In this document: positions 52,547-61,512 of the stretch, in pieces
Layout: each line of letters begins with the position of its first letter
How positions within the stretch are numbered: the stretch's first letter is position 1
NCBI GenBank assembly: GCA_041660525.1
Contig: JBAZWD010000008.1
Location: 50,323 to 114,322, forward strand
Length of the DNA stretch: 64,000 bases
Direction: 5' to 3'
Origin: JABCZS01 sp041660525
GTDB taxonomy: Bacteria > Pseudomonadota > Gammaproteobacteria > JABCZS01
Made by a program: the position numbers and the translations under genes
The notes under the pieces: model-generated
Told to the model about the DNA's origin: nothing
The model's input: the letters and a program-made list of their open reading frames with translations, nothing else
The model's database searches: none

Positions 52547-54442
52547 CTAAAGTTCATTTTTTAAATGCGTAACAAACGCATCTAGCGTCATGGCACCTAA
52601 ATCGGAACCATCACGTTTACGTACTGCAACTGTTTGATCCGCAAGCTCTTTTTTGCCCAATACCAACATGTAAGGTACGCGATCCAAAGTATGCTCACGA
52701 ATTTTGAAACCTATTTTCTCATTTCTTGCGTCAAATGTCACCCTAAATCCTTGATCTGTTAATGCTTTTGTAATTTCTTGGCCATAAGCTTCTTGTTCAG
52801 GGCTTAAATTAAGTACACTAACTTGTGTTGGCGCGAGCCATAATGGGAAACTTCCGGCATAGTTTTCAATTAATACGCCGATAAAACGCTCGAGCGATCC
52901 CGTAATCGCCCGATGTAACATCACTGGTATTTTTTTAGAACCATCTTCGGCAATATACGTTGCACCTAAACGCTCAGGCATGGAAAAATCCAATTGCAGC
53001 GTCCCGCATTGCCAAACACGATTAATACAATCTTGTAAATAAAAACTAATTTTCGGTCCATAAAAAGCGCCATCGCCAGGCTCTAATTTCCAATCTAAAC
53101 CCGATTTTTCAATCACGGCTTGCAATGCATTTTCGGCCTTATCCCAAAGTGCATCAGAACCTACACGTTCTTCTGGACGCGTTGATAAACGCACGCTCAC
53201 ATCAGTAAAACCAAAATCTTTATAGACTTTTAATAATAAAACGATAAAACGTTGCGCTTCACTTTCGACTTGTTCTTCGGTACAAAAAATATGTGCATCG
53301 TCTTGCACAAAATGGCGTACGCGCATTAAACCATGTAGCGCGCCGGAAAGTTCATTGCGATGACACGATCCAAATTCCGCTAAACGCAGTGGTAAATCAC
53401 GATAACTTTTAATGCCTTGATTAAAGACTTGCACGTGTCCTGGACAATTCATCGGCTTGATTGCAAAATCATGACCTTCAGATTCTGTGATAAACATTTC
53501 ATTATGAAATTTTTGCCAATGACCGGATTGTTCCCATAAACTTCTATCTAAAATCATGGGCGTTTTAATTTCTTGATAACCGTCGGCTTTGATCATTTTG
53601 CGAATATATTGCTCGATGATTTGATAAATTGTCCAGCCTTTAGGATGCCAAAACACCATGCCGGGTGCTTCTTTTTGTAAATGAAATAAATCCAGTTGTT
53701 GACCAATTTTTCGATGATCGCGTTTTAAAGCTTCTTCAATACGGGTTAAATAAGCATCCAATTGTTTTTTATCAGCCCAAGCGGTTCCATAAATACGTTG
53801 TAACATTTCATTTTTAGCATCGCCGCGCCAATAGGCACCCGCTACTTTGGTTAATTTAAATGCTTTTAAATTGCGGGTATTGGGCACATGGGGGCCGCGA
53901 CATAAATCGATAAATTCGCCTTGTTGATAAAGTGATAAAGTTTCACCTTCAGGAATGGCGCGAATAATTTCCGCTTTATACAACTCGCCTTTTTGGGTGA
54001 AAAAATCGATGGCTTCCTCGCGCGTCAACGTGCTGCGTTTAACGGGTAGCGCTTCATCCACAATTTTTTGCATTTGCGCTTCAATGGCCGCAAAATCATC
54101 CACTGAAAATCCAGGTGGATAAGAAAAATCATAATAAAAACCATCTTCAATTACAGGACCAATAGTCACTTGCGCGCGAGGATACAAACGTTGCACCGCT
54201 TGCGCTAATAAATGCGCAGTCGAATGACGGATAATTTCAAGACCCGCATTGTCTTTGCCGGTAATAATTTTTAAGGAAATATCATGATCAATAACAAAAG
54301 AAGTATCGACAAGCTGGTCATCAATTTGCCCAGCCAATGCAGCCGCGGCCAATCCTGCACCAATAGATTCTGCGACCTGCATAACTGTTACAGATTCTGC
54401 AAATGTTTTTTGACTGCCATCAGGCAATGTAATGACAGGCAT
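52547..54442 (-). CDS. thrS: Threonyl-tRNA synthetase
   Basis: ThrRS, 631 aa. N-terminal TGS domain (MPVITLPDGSQKTF), editing domain with HSTAHLLAQAV and zinc-type HNEL context, class II core with NCPGHVQVF, FGSCHRNELSGALHGLMRVR, and C-terminal anticodon domain. The start at 54442 is set by the family N-terminus and GGAG 6 bases upstream; a longer open frame runs back into the tRNA-Val gene and is not real. It leads the thrS-infC-rpmI-rplT-pheST-ihfA run. Confidence 0.97.
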   Translation of the reverse strand: MPVITLPDGSQKTFAESVTVMQVAESIGAGLAAAALAGQIDDQLVDTSFVIDHDISLKIITGKDNAGLEIIRHSTAHLLAQAVQRLYPRAQVTIGPVIEDGFYYDFSYPPGFSVDDFAAIEAQMQKIVDEALPVKRSTLTREEAIDFFTQKGELYKAEIIRAIPEGETLSLYQQGEFIDLCRGPHVPNTRNLKAFKLTKVAGAYWRGDAKNEMLQRIYGTAWADKKQLDAYLTRIEEALKRDHRKIGQQLDLFHLQKEAPGMVFWHPKGWTIYQIIEQYIRKMIKADGYQEIKTPMILDRSLWEQSGHWQKFHNEMFITESEGHDFAIKPMNCPGHVQVFNQGIKSYRDLPLRLAEFGSCHRNELSGALHGLMRVRHFVQDDAHIFCTEEQVESEAQRFIVLLLKVYKDFGFTDVSVRLSTRPEERVGSDALWDKAENALQAVIEKSGLDWKLEPGDGAFYGPKISFYLQDCINRVWQCGTLQLDFSMPERLGATYIAEDGSKKIPVMLHRAITGSLERFIGVLIENYAGSFPLWLAPTQVSVLNLSPEQEAYGQEITKALTDQGFRVTFDARNEKIGFKIREHTLDRVPYMLVLGKKELADQTVAVRKRDGSDLGAMTLDAFVTHLKNEL

Positions 54443-54466
54443 CATAAACTCCAAAATAGGGAAATA

Positions 54467-54538
54467 TAGGCACGAGTGGGATCGAACCACCGACCACCAC
54501 GATGTCAACGTGGTGCTCTACCACTGAGCTACGTGCCT
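54467..54538 (-). tRNA. tRNA-Val (GAC)
   Basis: Minus-strand cloverleaf: acceptor AGGCACG/CGTGCCT, D arm GCTC-AGTGGTA-GAGC, anticodon arm CCACG-TTGACAT-CGTGG (anticodon GAC), T arm GGTGG-TTCGATC-CCACT, discriminator A. The 3' CCA is not encoded. It lies just upstream of thrS on the same strand. Confidence 0.95.
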
Positions 54539-54592
54539 TTAGGCTCAAAGGGAAATTTTATCCTAAATTATAAATAGATGGTAGCAAAATTT

Positions 54593-55615
54593 TTAAGCAA
54601 TCCACATTGCATCGCCATAACTGAAAAAGCGATATTTATGGGCTATGGCTTGCTCATAAGCTGCTAAAACAGCTTCTCTACCTGCAAAAGCAGATACCAA
54701 CATCAATAAAGTTGAACGCGGTAAATGGAAATTAGTAATCAATGCATCAATGACCTTAAATGTATATCCAGGATAAATAAATAATTGGGTTTGTCCCGAA
54801 AAAGGTTTCAGCTCGCCGTCTTTTGCAGCGGTTTCTAAACTGCGTACTACTGTTGTTCCTACAGCAACTACACGTCCGTCTTGCGCCTTAGTTTTTTTAA
54901 TTAAATCACAAACTTCTTGCGAAACTTCTAACCATTCGCTGTGCATATGATGCTCGAGAATATTTTCAACGCGTACGGGTTGAAAAGTTCCCGCGCCGAC
55001 ATGCAGCGTTACTTCACCTATTTTGATGCCTTTGGCTTTAATTTTTTCTAATAAATCTTGATCAAAATGTAATCCTGCTGTCGGCGCTGCGACTGCGCCT
55101 GGAATATGGCCGTAAACTGTTTGATATTGTTCTTTATCTTGTGCTTCATCTGCCCGTTCAATATAGGGTGGAAGCGGCATATGGCCTATTTGATCTAAGG
55201 TTTGTAAAAAAGTTTGAGCGGTTAATAAAGTAACGCGGTATAAACTATCAATTTTTTCTTCAACACGCAGGCGCATATTTTTTTCTAACAATATTTCACT
55301 GCCCGCTTTTGGGCTTTTGCTGGCGCGAATATGAACTAATGCTTCGTGTGTCGTGAGTAAACGTTCAATTAAAATTTCAATCTGTCCGCCCGTTTCTTTT
55401 TGACCAAATAAACGCGCGGGAATAACTTTCGTATTATTTAAAATTAAACAATCATTGGGTTGTAATAAATCAATTAAATGAAAAAAATGACTGTGATTAA
55501 TTTCACCGGTTTTTCGATCAAGACACAAAAGACGACTTTGACTACGCTCTTTTAATGGATAAGCAGCAATCAGTTCAGGCGGTAACTCATAATCAAAATC
55601 ACGCGTCTGCATCAT
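54593..55615 (-). CDS. queA: tRNA preQ1(34) S-adenosylmethionine ribosyltransferase-isomerase
   Basis: QueA, 340 aa, builds epoxyqueuosine on tRNA from SAM. DFDYELPPELIAAYPL start, NDCLILNNTKVIPARLFG, AAPTAGLHFD and LHVGAGTFQPVRVE are signature segments. Length is normal. It overlaps the end of the desaturase gene by 17 bases, so it is probably the last gene of the fatty-acyl operon's transcript. No tgt is in the window. Confidence 0.97.
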   Translation of the reverse strand: MMQTRDFDYELPPELIAAYPLKERSQSRLLCLDRKTGEINHSHFFHLIDLLQPNDCLILNNTKVIPARLFGQKETGGQIEILIERLLTTHEALVHIRASKSPKAGSEILLEKNMRLRVEEKIDSLYRVTLLTAQTFLQTLDQIGHMPLPPYIERADEAQDKEQYQTVYGHIPGAVAAPTAGLHFDQDLLEKIKAKGIKIGEVTLHVGAGTFQPVRVENILEHHMHSEWLEVSQEVCDLIKKTKAQDGRVVAVGTTVVRSLETAAKDGELKPFSGQTQLFIYPGYTFKVIDALITNFHLPRSTLLMLVSAFAGREAVLAAYEQAIAHKYRFFSYGDAMWIA

Positions 55616-56528
55616 TCGTCCGCTGCTTCACGGGTAATTTTACATCCCAAGCAATGCCGTATTTTTTTAAAAAATAGATCGTGTAATAAGAAGAATCAAA
55701 TTGCCACCATTTTAAACCATGTCGTGCGGAATAAGGATATTGATGATGATTATTATGCCAACCCTCGCCAAAACAAACTATTCCCAAAATCATACTATTA
55801 GTACTAGTGTCTTTTGTGTCAAAGGGTCTTGCACCAAACATATGGCCTGAGGAATTAACAGCAAATTCCAAATTCAACATAATTGCAATACGCAAAAACC
55901 CGCCCCATAACATACCTAATGCAGCGGAGCTTAAACTCTGACTCCATAAACCTGCAATAATACCTGGGATCACGATACCCATTGCTAAAGTAAAATAATA
56001 AGCAAACCCGGGTTGCGCAATACGACTATGAAAAACCATATCCAACAATTTTTTATCTTGTGGGGCCAGTACGTTATTATTGGGCTTAAAGTTTGTTAAT
56101 AACCACCCTACGTGAGAATACCAAAAATTAAAAATCTTTCCTCGGGTTTGATGTTGTTGCAAACCCGGTGAGTGTGGATCCCCATCTTCATCCACAAAAC
56201 GATGATGACAAACATGGGTTCTTACCCATTGTAATAAAGGTCCCGTACCTGACATTGTACCTAAAATCAACAAAACATAAGCAAGCCAAGGCTTACATTT
56301 AAAACCATGATGGGTGAAATAACGATGATAACCGACAGTAATACCTAACGCACATAAAATATAAGTACTAAAAAAAAGAACAAGATGAACAGTTTCAACT
56401 TCCGGCCACCAAACAATCGCAGCAATATAAGCCAAAATAGAAGAACATAAAATTAAATAGTTATGCCCGCGCATGGCTATTGAATTTAAACCACCGGTTT
56501 CAAACTCATCCACTGATTCCATCATCAT
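55599..56528 (-). CDS. Membrane fatty-acyl desaturase
   Basis: A 309-aa membrane di-iron desaturase. The three histidine boxes are HRYFTHH (about 68-74), HVCHHRFVDEDGDPH (about 105-119) and GEGWHNNHHQYP (near 265). Four hydrophobic segments are visible. This is the acyl-CoA/acyl-lipid delta-9 type. AAGGAG precedes three consecutive ATG codons. It overlaps the ketosynthase stop by 23 bases, so it is translationally linked to the acyl-chain cluster and may desaturate its product. Confidence 0.9.
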   Translation of the reverse strand: MMMESVDEFETGGLNSIAMRGHNYLILCSSILAYIAAIVWWPEVETVHLVLFFSTYILCALGITVGYHRYFTHHGFKCKPWLAYVLLILGTMSGTGPLLQWVRTHVCHHRFVDEDGDPHSPGLQQHQTRGKIFNFWYSHVGWLLTNFKPNNNVLAPQDKKLLDMVFHSRIAQPGFAYYFTLAMGIVIPGIIAGLWSQSLSSAALGMLWGGFLRIAIMLNLEFAVNSSGHMFGARPFDTKDTSTNSMILGIVCFGEGWHNNHHQYPYSARHGLKWWQFDSSYYTIYFLKKYGIAWDVKLPVKQRTNDADA

Positions 56529-57732
56529 GCTCCTTTGCGAATACTAAGCTCACATTTTGTCCGCCAAAACCAAACGAATTAGACAATACAATATTTACGC
56601 AAGCCGCGACGGCTTCGTTAGGGACAACATTCAACAGAATATCAGGATCGGGCTGATGATAATTAATTGTAGGAGGCACAATTTGTTCTTGCAAAGTTAA
56701 TACAGAAAATACAGCTTCAATAGCACCAGCTGCGCTCAGGGTATGTCCTATCATGGATTTATTGGAGCTCACTAATAATTTTTTACAATGCTCACCAAAG
56801 AGTAGTTGTATCGCTTTACCTTCCATCTTGTCATTTTCAATTGTACTGGTCCCGTGCGCATTAATGTAATCAACTTGCGTTATGGAAGTATTTGCATCAT
56901 CCAGCGCTTTTTGCATGCACGCAACAATTTTTTCACCTGTGGGATTATTACGGGTGCGATGAAAATTATCGGTGATATCGCCACAGCCTGTTAAATAAGC
57001 GAGTATTTTTGCGCCGCGTGCCTTCGCGTGATCAATATCTTCTAATACTAATGCAGCTGCACCTTCTCCTAATACAAAACCATCTCTATTAAATGAAAAA
57101 GGTTTTGAAGCTTGAGTCGGATGATCGTTTTGCGTAGAAAGCGTGGATAATAAAGAAAATCGCGCCACTGTTTCCGCTTCAACAGAAGCATCAACACCAA
57201 TAGCCATGGCTACAGGCGTATGACCCATGCGAATTTGTTCCGCAGCTAATTGAACCGCGTGCGCACCGGAAGCGCAGGCTGTATTTACAAACAGTGGCAC
57301 ATTAGAAAAATGGTATTTTTCATTGAGAGAATTACTAAACTCTGCGCAACTGATATTCTCATAAGCATGCGTAAACTCGTCACTATATTCAGGGTCAGAA
57401 AATGCTAAGCGCTCAGGCCACATCACTTCCATCATCGGTGCTATGGCTATAACCACTTGACTATCAGCAAATAAATCCAAGGGTAGCTGACTCTGTGTTA
57501 ATGCTTGCTCAATAACATCATGTGTTAAAGTACGTGCACGTGTTAAACAATCTGAGTTTATGGCTATCGTTGCTGCAATTTTTGTAGGTAAATGTTGCGT
57601 AGGAAAACGGCTAATCTCACGCACGCCGGAACAACCCTGAATCAGTTTTTGCCAATTTTCTTCTAGGCCGCGGCCTAAACTGGTATAAACACCCATTCCT
57701 GTGATCGCTAATGCATGTGATGGTAATTTCAT
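56506..57732 (-). CDS. Beta-ketoacyl-ACP synthase (FabF type, FabF1XL-like)
   Basis: A 408-aa thiolase-fold condensing enzyme. Active-site Cys153 in VNTACASGAHAV, His in NAHGTSTIENDKMEG, and His in NKSMIGHTLSAAGAIEAV complete the Cys-His-His triad. The start at 57732 (MKLPSHALAITGMG) has GGAG 5 bases upstream and overlaps the preceding stop (ATGA). It is preceded by a Cys-less homologue, so the two probably form a heterodimer that extends chains on the neighbouring ACP. Confidence 0.92.
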   Translation of the reverse strand: MKLPSHALAITGMGVYTSLGRGLEENWQKLIQGCSGVREISRFPTQHLPTKIAATIAINSDCLTRARTLTHDVIEQALTQSQLPLDLFADSQVVIAIAPMMEVMWPERLAFSDPEYSDEFTHAYENISCAEFSNSLNEKYHFSNVPLFVNTACASGAHAVQLAAEQIRMGHTPVAMAIGVDASVEAETVARFSLLSTLSTQNDHPTQASKPFSFNRDGFVLGEGAAALVLEDIDHAKARGAKILAYLTGCGDITDNFHRTRNNPTGEKIVACMQKALDDANTSITQVDYINAHGTSTIENDKMEGKAIQLLFGEHCKKLLVSSNKSMIGHTLSAAGAIEAVFSVLTLQEQIVPPTINYHQPDPDILLNVVPNEAVAACVNIVLSNSFGFGGQNVSLVFAKEHDDGISG

Positions 57733-58859
57733 ACGGACTCCACACAGATCTGCGCATGACCCGAAGTTAAACCTGAACAATGTACCCAAAGTTGTGATAA
57801 ATTTTGATCAAGGTGCTGAGGTTTTTCAAAACCCGCCTGTTCTAAAGGTGAAAATAATTTTTTACGTTGTATGCATTGCAAGGCTAAAATAATTCCTAAG
57901 GGCATTGCTGCTTCAAAAATTGTACCCACAACACTCGCTGCCATTCTAAGCAAACTGTCCGGATATTGTTGTTGCAAAGCACGTGCGACTGTTAAATGAT
58001 GCGTCATACTTAAAATACCTAAAGCTTGCGTGGGGAAACTCATCAATTCTTTTTGCACACGCGCATGTGAAAGTTTACCTAAAACGGGTACGTTACGTGC
58101 TTGTGCAGATTGCTTCGATTCTAATATTAGAAATCCACTCGCGCTACCTAAACATAAATCATCTTCGGTACGTTGCCAAACAGATGTGAATTCTGAGGTG
58201 ACTAATTTTTTCGCATGTGCAAATGCTTGCATCATGTCTTGTGTTTGATTAATGCTCACACCACCGACTAAAACACGTTGCGCTTGTCCAGATTGAATGC
58301 GCGCGCATGCTAATTGTATCGCTTGTGCGCCTGCAATTTCGCCGCCCATAAAAGTAAGACTTGATCCCGTTATACCGTAAAGTAGAGCAATATTTGCAGC
58401 TAATAAATTTGGCAATTGCCTTAAAAATAAAGTGGGACGTAATTGATCCATTAAACTTGCATTCAATGTTTCATCGCATGCACCAAAAGCATGACAAGCT
58501 TCAATAATCGCTTGGTCCGCTACTTCATCACGCTCACCGCCACGCACAGCCACTATAATTTGCGTATCTTTAAGCAAATCAGGCTGATTTTTTAATTGGG
58601 ATTGATCTAAAGCGATCCCCGCAGTATAAACTGCGCTTTTCATGACGGATCCCATCACGCGTCTATCACTATGTTTTAAAATTTGTTCTTCAACAGGATA
58701 ATTAATTAAAGGATGATACACATAAGGCGCAAAATCATGCGTATTAACGGTTGAATGATCATCAGAAAAATTCTGCAGTGTTTGCCACAATTGTTCTGAA
58801 TCTTCAGGTAAGGCAGATAATAAACCGTAACCTGTAATACAAACTTCATGCTGTGACAA
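57729..58859 (-). CDS. Ketosynthase homologue without catalytic Cys (FabF2XL/chain-length-factor-like)
   Basis: A 376-aa KS-fold protein. Aligning on the following helix (GAQAIQLACARI), the position of the nucleophilic Cys is Glu174 in FMGGEIAG. The His residues of the triad are also not recognisable. It therefore cannot condense and probably pairs with the active KS next to it, like chain-length factors. It starts at TTG with AAGGTG 7 bases upstream. It sits between the dehydratase gene and the active KS gene, as in the rhizobial AcpXL cluster order. Confidence 0.85.
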   Translation of the reverse strand: MSQHEVCITGYGLLSALPEDSEQLWQTLQNFSDDHSTVNTHDFAPYVYHPLINYPVEEQILKHSDRRVMGSVMKSAVYTAGIALDQSQLKNQPDLLKDTQIIVAVRGGERDEVADQAIIEACHAFGACDETLNASLMDQLRPTLFLRQLPNLLAANIALLYGITGSSLTFMGGEIAGAQAIQLACARIQSGQAQRVLVGGVSINQTQDMMQAFAHAKKLVTSEFTSVWQRTEDDLCLGSASGFLILESKQSAQARNVPVLGKLSHARVQKELMSFPTQALGILSMTHHLTVARALQQQYPDSLLRMAASVVGTIFEAAMPLGIILALQCIQRKKLFSPLEQAGFEKPQHLDQNLSQLWVHCSGLTSGHAQICVESV

Positions 58860-58870
58860 CGTTATTCACC

Positions 58871-59326
58871 TTATATATAGATATTTATCATTTGTGCACG
58901 GCTACGTAACATTTCTTCTATTTCTTTATTAGGCACTGCAGACAAACGTAATCGAACTTGCGCATTCGCTACGAGTTTATCTTGATGAAAAATTTCACCT
59001 TGGGCAACGGCGTAACCTGAACCTTGCTGAATAATATGAACACGCACTTCTAACAGACTCCCCGGCGCTACAAAGTCACGGAAACGTGTTTCATCAACGC
59101 CAAATAAAAAAGCCATTTTTTTAAATTGGTTGAGGGCTAAAGAAAGCATGCCTGATGCTTGTGCTATCGTTTCTATCATAAAAACGCCCGGTAAAATCGG
59201 GAAGCTTGGAAAATGTGCATCAAAAATAAAAGAAGTTTCTGGAACGCGTGTTAAACAAACCATGGTTCTTTGTTCTTGATCCAGTGATACCACTTCATCA
59301 ATCATACTAAAGCGCAAAAAATCCAT
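58871..59326 (-). CDS. 3-hydroxyacyl-ACP dehydratase, FabZ-like
   Basis: A 151-aa hot-dog fold dehydratase. The catalytic pair is in AHFPSFPILPGVFMIETIAQASG (split here at the His and Glu): His in AHFPSFP and Glu in MIETIAQ. Removes water from 3-hydroxyacyl-ACP. It is 11 bases before the KS-like gene and 2 bases after the ACP gene. The dedicated ACP and synthases suggest a pathway separate from housekeeping fatty-acid synthesis. Confidence 0.88.
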   Translation of the reverse strand: MDFLRFSMIDEVVSLDQEQRTMVCLTRVPETSFIFDAHFPSFPILPGVFMIETIAQASGMLSLALNQFKKMAFLFGVDETRFRDFVAPGSLLEVRVHIIQQGSGYAVAQGEIFHQDKLVANAQVRLRLSAVPNKEIEEMLRSRAQMINIYI

Positions 59327-59328
59327 TA

Positions 59329-59607
59329 TTATTTCTTCTCATCAATCAGTTTTTGTACCCGATCTAAAAAGTGACGCAAAGTAAACATGAGTTTTGCATC
59401 TTCAGTCTGTGAGTTTGCTTCTTCAACCCATTCTTCAACAGGAATATTAATGTTATATTTTTTATCGATTTCATAAGTAATATCTAAAAAATCTAAACTA
59501 TCGATTTTAAGATCGGATATAAGATTTGAATCTAAGGTCACAGCGCTCTTATCGACACCCGAGATCTTATTAATAATATCTACTACTTCATTAAACATCG
59601 CTGACAT
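59329..59607 (-). CDS. Acyl carrier protein, AcpXL-like
   Basis: A 92-aa carrier protein. The phosphopantetheine serine is Ser37 in LKIDSLDFLDITYEID. Its length and the segment INIPVEEWVEE resemble rhizobial AcpXL (92 aa), which carries very-long-chain acyl groups for lipid A, more than housekeeping AcpP (about 78 aa, DSLDTVEL). AGGGAG precedes the ATG. It sits directly before the FabZ-like gene. Confidence 0.87.
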   Translation of the reverse strand: MSAMFNEVVDIINKISGVDKSAVTLDSNLISDLKIDSLDFLDITYEIDKKYNINIPVEEWVEEANSQTEDAKLMFTLRHFLDRVQKLIDEKK

Positions 59608-59616
59608 GATAACTCC

Positions 59617-60663
59617 CTATTTTTCCATAAATAATAATGTTTTTTTAAGCACATCGTCCATAGGATGGCAGCGCACTTGATACTGATCCAATAATTGCTG
59701 TGTTTGTTTTTGACAAAACTGTGGATTAGACACCACATATGGCCAAAAAGGATCCATTCCCTTGATAAAATATTGTCCCTTTTTAGTGTAGGACAATAAC
59801 CGTCTACCTAAAGGCCACAATCTAGCTGGAACAAGAAGGGCATGAAGCTTATAAACTTGCCTAAATATATCGACAACTTGACCCACACTTAATTCTTTAC
59901 CTTGCCCACTCGTCAAATGAAATACTTGCCCACTATTTTCTTTATTCAGCAAAAAGTAAATACTTTTTGCGACGTAATCTACCGGCACTAAATCCAATAA
60001 ACAATTTTTATTAACAGGCATGATGCCCAAATTAAATGGAAATCTTTTTACAACTTGCGTTAACGGGAATATGACGTTGGTGCGAGGTGTAGCACCATCT
60101 TCACTGTGTCCTAAAATAATAGAAGGTCTGAAAATAACAACCGGTAAAGTTGTTTTAAGACTATGCAATAAACATTCTGCAGCATATTTTGTGGATTCAT
60201 AATTATTTTTAAAGCCGTACGCATCGGATAAATCTTGTTCATTCACGACGCCTGTTCGTCTTCCCGCTACATAAGCTGTACTTACATAACCCATGATTTT
60301 AAATTCAGGATTTTGTTGCTGGGCCGCTTTTGCAAAAGCAATCATATTTTCGGTGCCATGCACATTTATTTTTTCAAGTATGTGTTTGGGTTTTTCAAAT
60401 TGCACCATGGCGGCTGAATGGATTACATGGGTTATTTTTCGTGCTAAATTCTGGTATTCTTCAAGACTCAAACCTAAGTTTTCTTGCGTGATATCGCCTG
60501 ATACATGAAAAACCCGATCTGATTCTGGCGTCAGTTTGCGTTGAGCCAAGTCACGAATCAAACAATAACATTGTGCCTGCGGATCTTGTTTTAGGATCGT
60601 ACGCAAAATCTCAGATCCCAAAAAACCTGTGGTCCCGGTAATAAAATAGATTGGTTCAGTCAT
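59617..60663 (-). CDS. Thioester/acyl reductase-type SDR (NAD_binding_4)
   Basis: A 348-aa extended SDR. GTTGFLGSEIL is the NADP-binding motif, YVSTAYVAG and YESTKYAAE (Tyr, Lys) the catalytic residues, and FRPSIILGHSEDG is typical of the fatty-acyl-CoA/thioester reductase (male-sterility) family. It could reductively release an acyl-ACP as aldehyde or alcohol. It is the first gene of the operon, 9 bases before the ACP gene. A TATAAT lies about 40 bases upstream. Confidence 0.85.
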   Translation of the reverse strand: MTEPIYFITGTTGFLGSEILRTILKQDPQAQCYCLIRDLAQRKLTPESDRVFHVSGDITQENLGLSLEEYQNLARKITHVIHSAAMVQFEKPKHILEKINVHGTENMIAFAKAAQQQNPEFKIMGYVSTAYVAGRRTGVVNEQDLSDAYGFKNNYESTKYAAECLLHSLKTTLPVVIFRPSIILGHSEDGATPRTNVIFPLTQVVKRFPFNLGIMPVNKNCLLDLVPVDYVAKSIYFLLNKENSGQVFHLTSGQGKELSVGQVVDIFRQVYKLHALLVPARLWPLGRRLLSYTKKGQYFIKGMDPFWPYVVSNPQFCQKQTQQLLDQYQVRCHPMDDVLKKTLLFMEK

Positions 60664-60717
60664 ACTTTTGCCTAACTTGTCAAAAAATGTCCATTATACA
60701 TTTAATCCCGCTCATGG

Positions 60718-60723
60718 TATAAT
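60718..60723 (+). promoter_or_regulatory. -10 box of tRNA-Leu
   Basis: TATAAT lies 9 bases before the tRNA 5' end, so the primary transcript would start very close to the mature end. A weak -35 (TATACA at 60694) is 18 bases upstream. Confidence 0.5.
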
Positions 60724-60732
60724 TTTTTTCTT

Positions 60733-60814
60733 GCCGAGGTGGCGGAACTGGTAGACGCGCCGGATTCAAAATCCGGTTCCTTCGGGAGTGTCGGTTCGAT
60801 TCCGATCCTCGGTA
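60733..60814 (+). tRNA. tRNA-Leu (CAA)
   Basis: Class II tRNA: acceptor GCCGAGG/CCTCGGT, anticodon arm CCGGA-TTCAAAA-TCCGG (anticodon CAA), long variable arm TTCCTTCGGGAGT, T arm TCGG-TTCGATT-CCGA, discriminator A. The 3' CCA is not encoded. Confidence 0.95.
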
Positions 60815-60819
60815 AATCT

Positions 60820-61509
60820 TTAAACTCCCAATACTGATTTTACAAATGGAATAGTTAGCTTGCGTTGCGCTTGTAGCGATGCTTTATCTAACGTATCCAA
60901 TATAGTAAATAATTGCGTCATGTCACGCGGACAGCGCCGCAATAAGAAATGCCCTACTTCTTCACTCAAATCTAAGCCACGTAATTTTGATCGCAAAGCT
61001 AGTGCAGCTAACTTATCTTCATCGGATAAAAGATGTAATTGAAAAACCACACCCCAAGCAAGACGGGAAACTAAATCGGGTAATTCTAAACCTAAACGTT
61101 GTGGCGGATGCGCGCCGGCTATTAATAAAGTTTGTCCACTGTCACGAATACGATTGTATAAATTAAATAAACCTTCTTCCCAAGATTTATTTTTTGCAAT
61201 CGCATCAATATCATCAATACATACTAAATTAATATGCTCTAAATCCAATAAAATTTGCGGTGCAAGACCAGGCGCATTCAAAGGCAAATAAACACAACTG
61301 CGTTTTTTTTGTGTCGCTAAATGACATGCGGCTTGTAATAAGTGACTACGTCCAGCACCGTTTTGTCCCCATAAATAAATGAAAGGATAACGAAGGCCTT
61401 CTGCACAAGCCATGACTGCAGTAACACAATGCGCATTGACGCCTGCAAAAAAATTATCAAATGTTGCATCATCGCGTAAACTTAATGGCAGCGCTAATTG
61501 TGTACTCAT
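60820..61509 (-). CDS. hda: DnaA regulatory inactivator Hda
   Basis: Hda, 229 aa, a DnaA-like AAA+ protein that stimulates ATP hydrolysis by DnaA after replication starts. The clamp-binding motif QLALPL lies at residues 4-9. Walker A is in WGQNGAGRSHLLQA, Walker B in LVCIDDIDAI, sensor 2 in RCPRDMTQLF. Length is normal. It follows the DUF2066 gene by 3 bases, an order often seen in gammaproteobacteria. Confidence 0.95.
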   Translation of the reverse strand: MSTQLALPLSLRDDATFDNFFAGVNAHCVTAVMACAEGLRYPFIYLWGQNGAGRSHLLQAACHLATQKKRSCVYLPLNAPGLAPQILLDLEHINLVCIDDIDAIAKNKSWEEGLFNLYNRIRDSGQTLLIAGAHPPQRLGLELPDLVSRLAWGVVFQLHLLSDEDKLAALALRSKLRGLDLSEEVGHFLLRRCPRDMTQLFTILDTLDKASLQAQRKLTIPFVKSVLGV

Positions 61510-61512
61510 GAA

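Noticed and set aside
54443..54508. Upstream extension of the thrS frame
   Set aside because: The extra codons run into the tRNA-Val gene and do not match the family; the ATG at 54442 has its own ribosome site.
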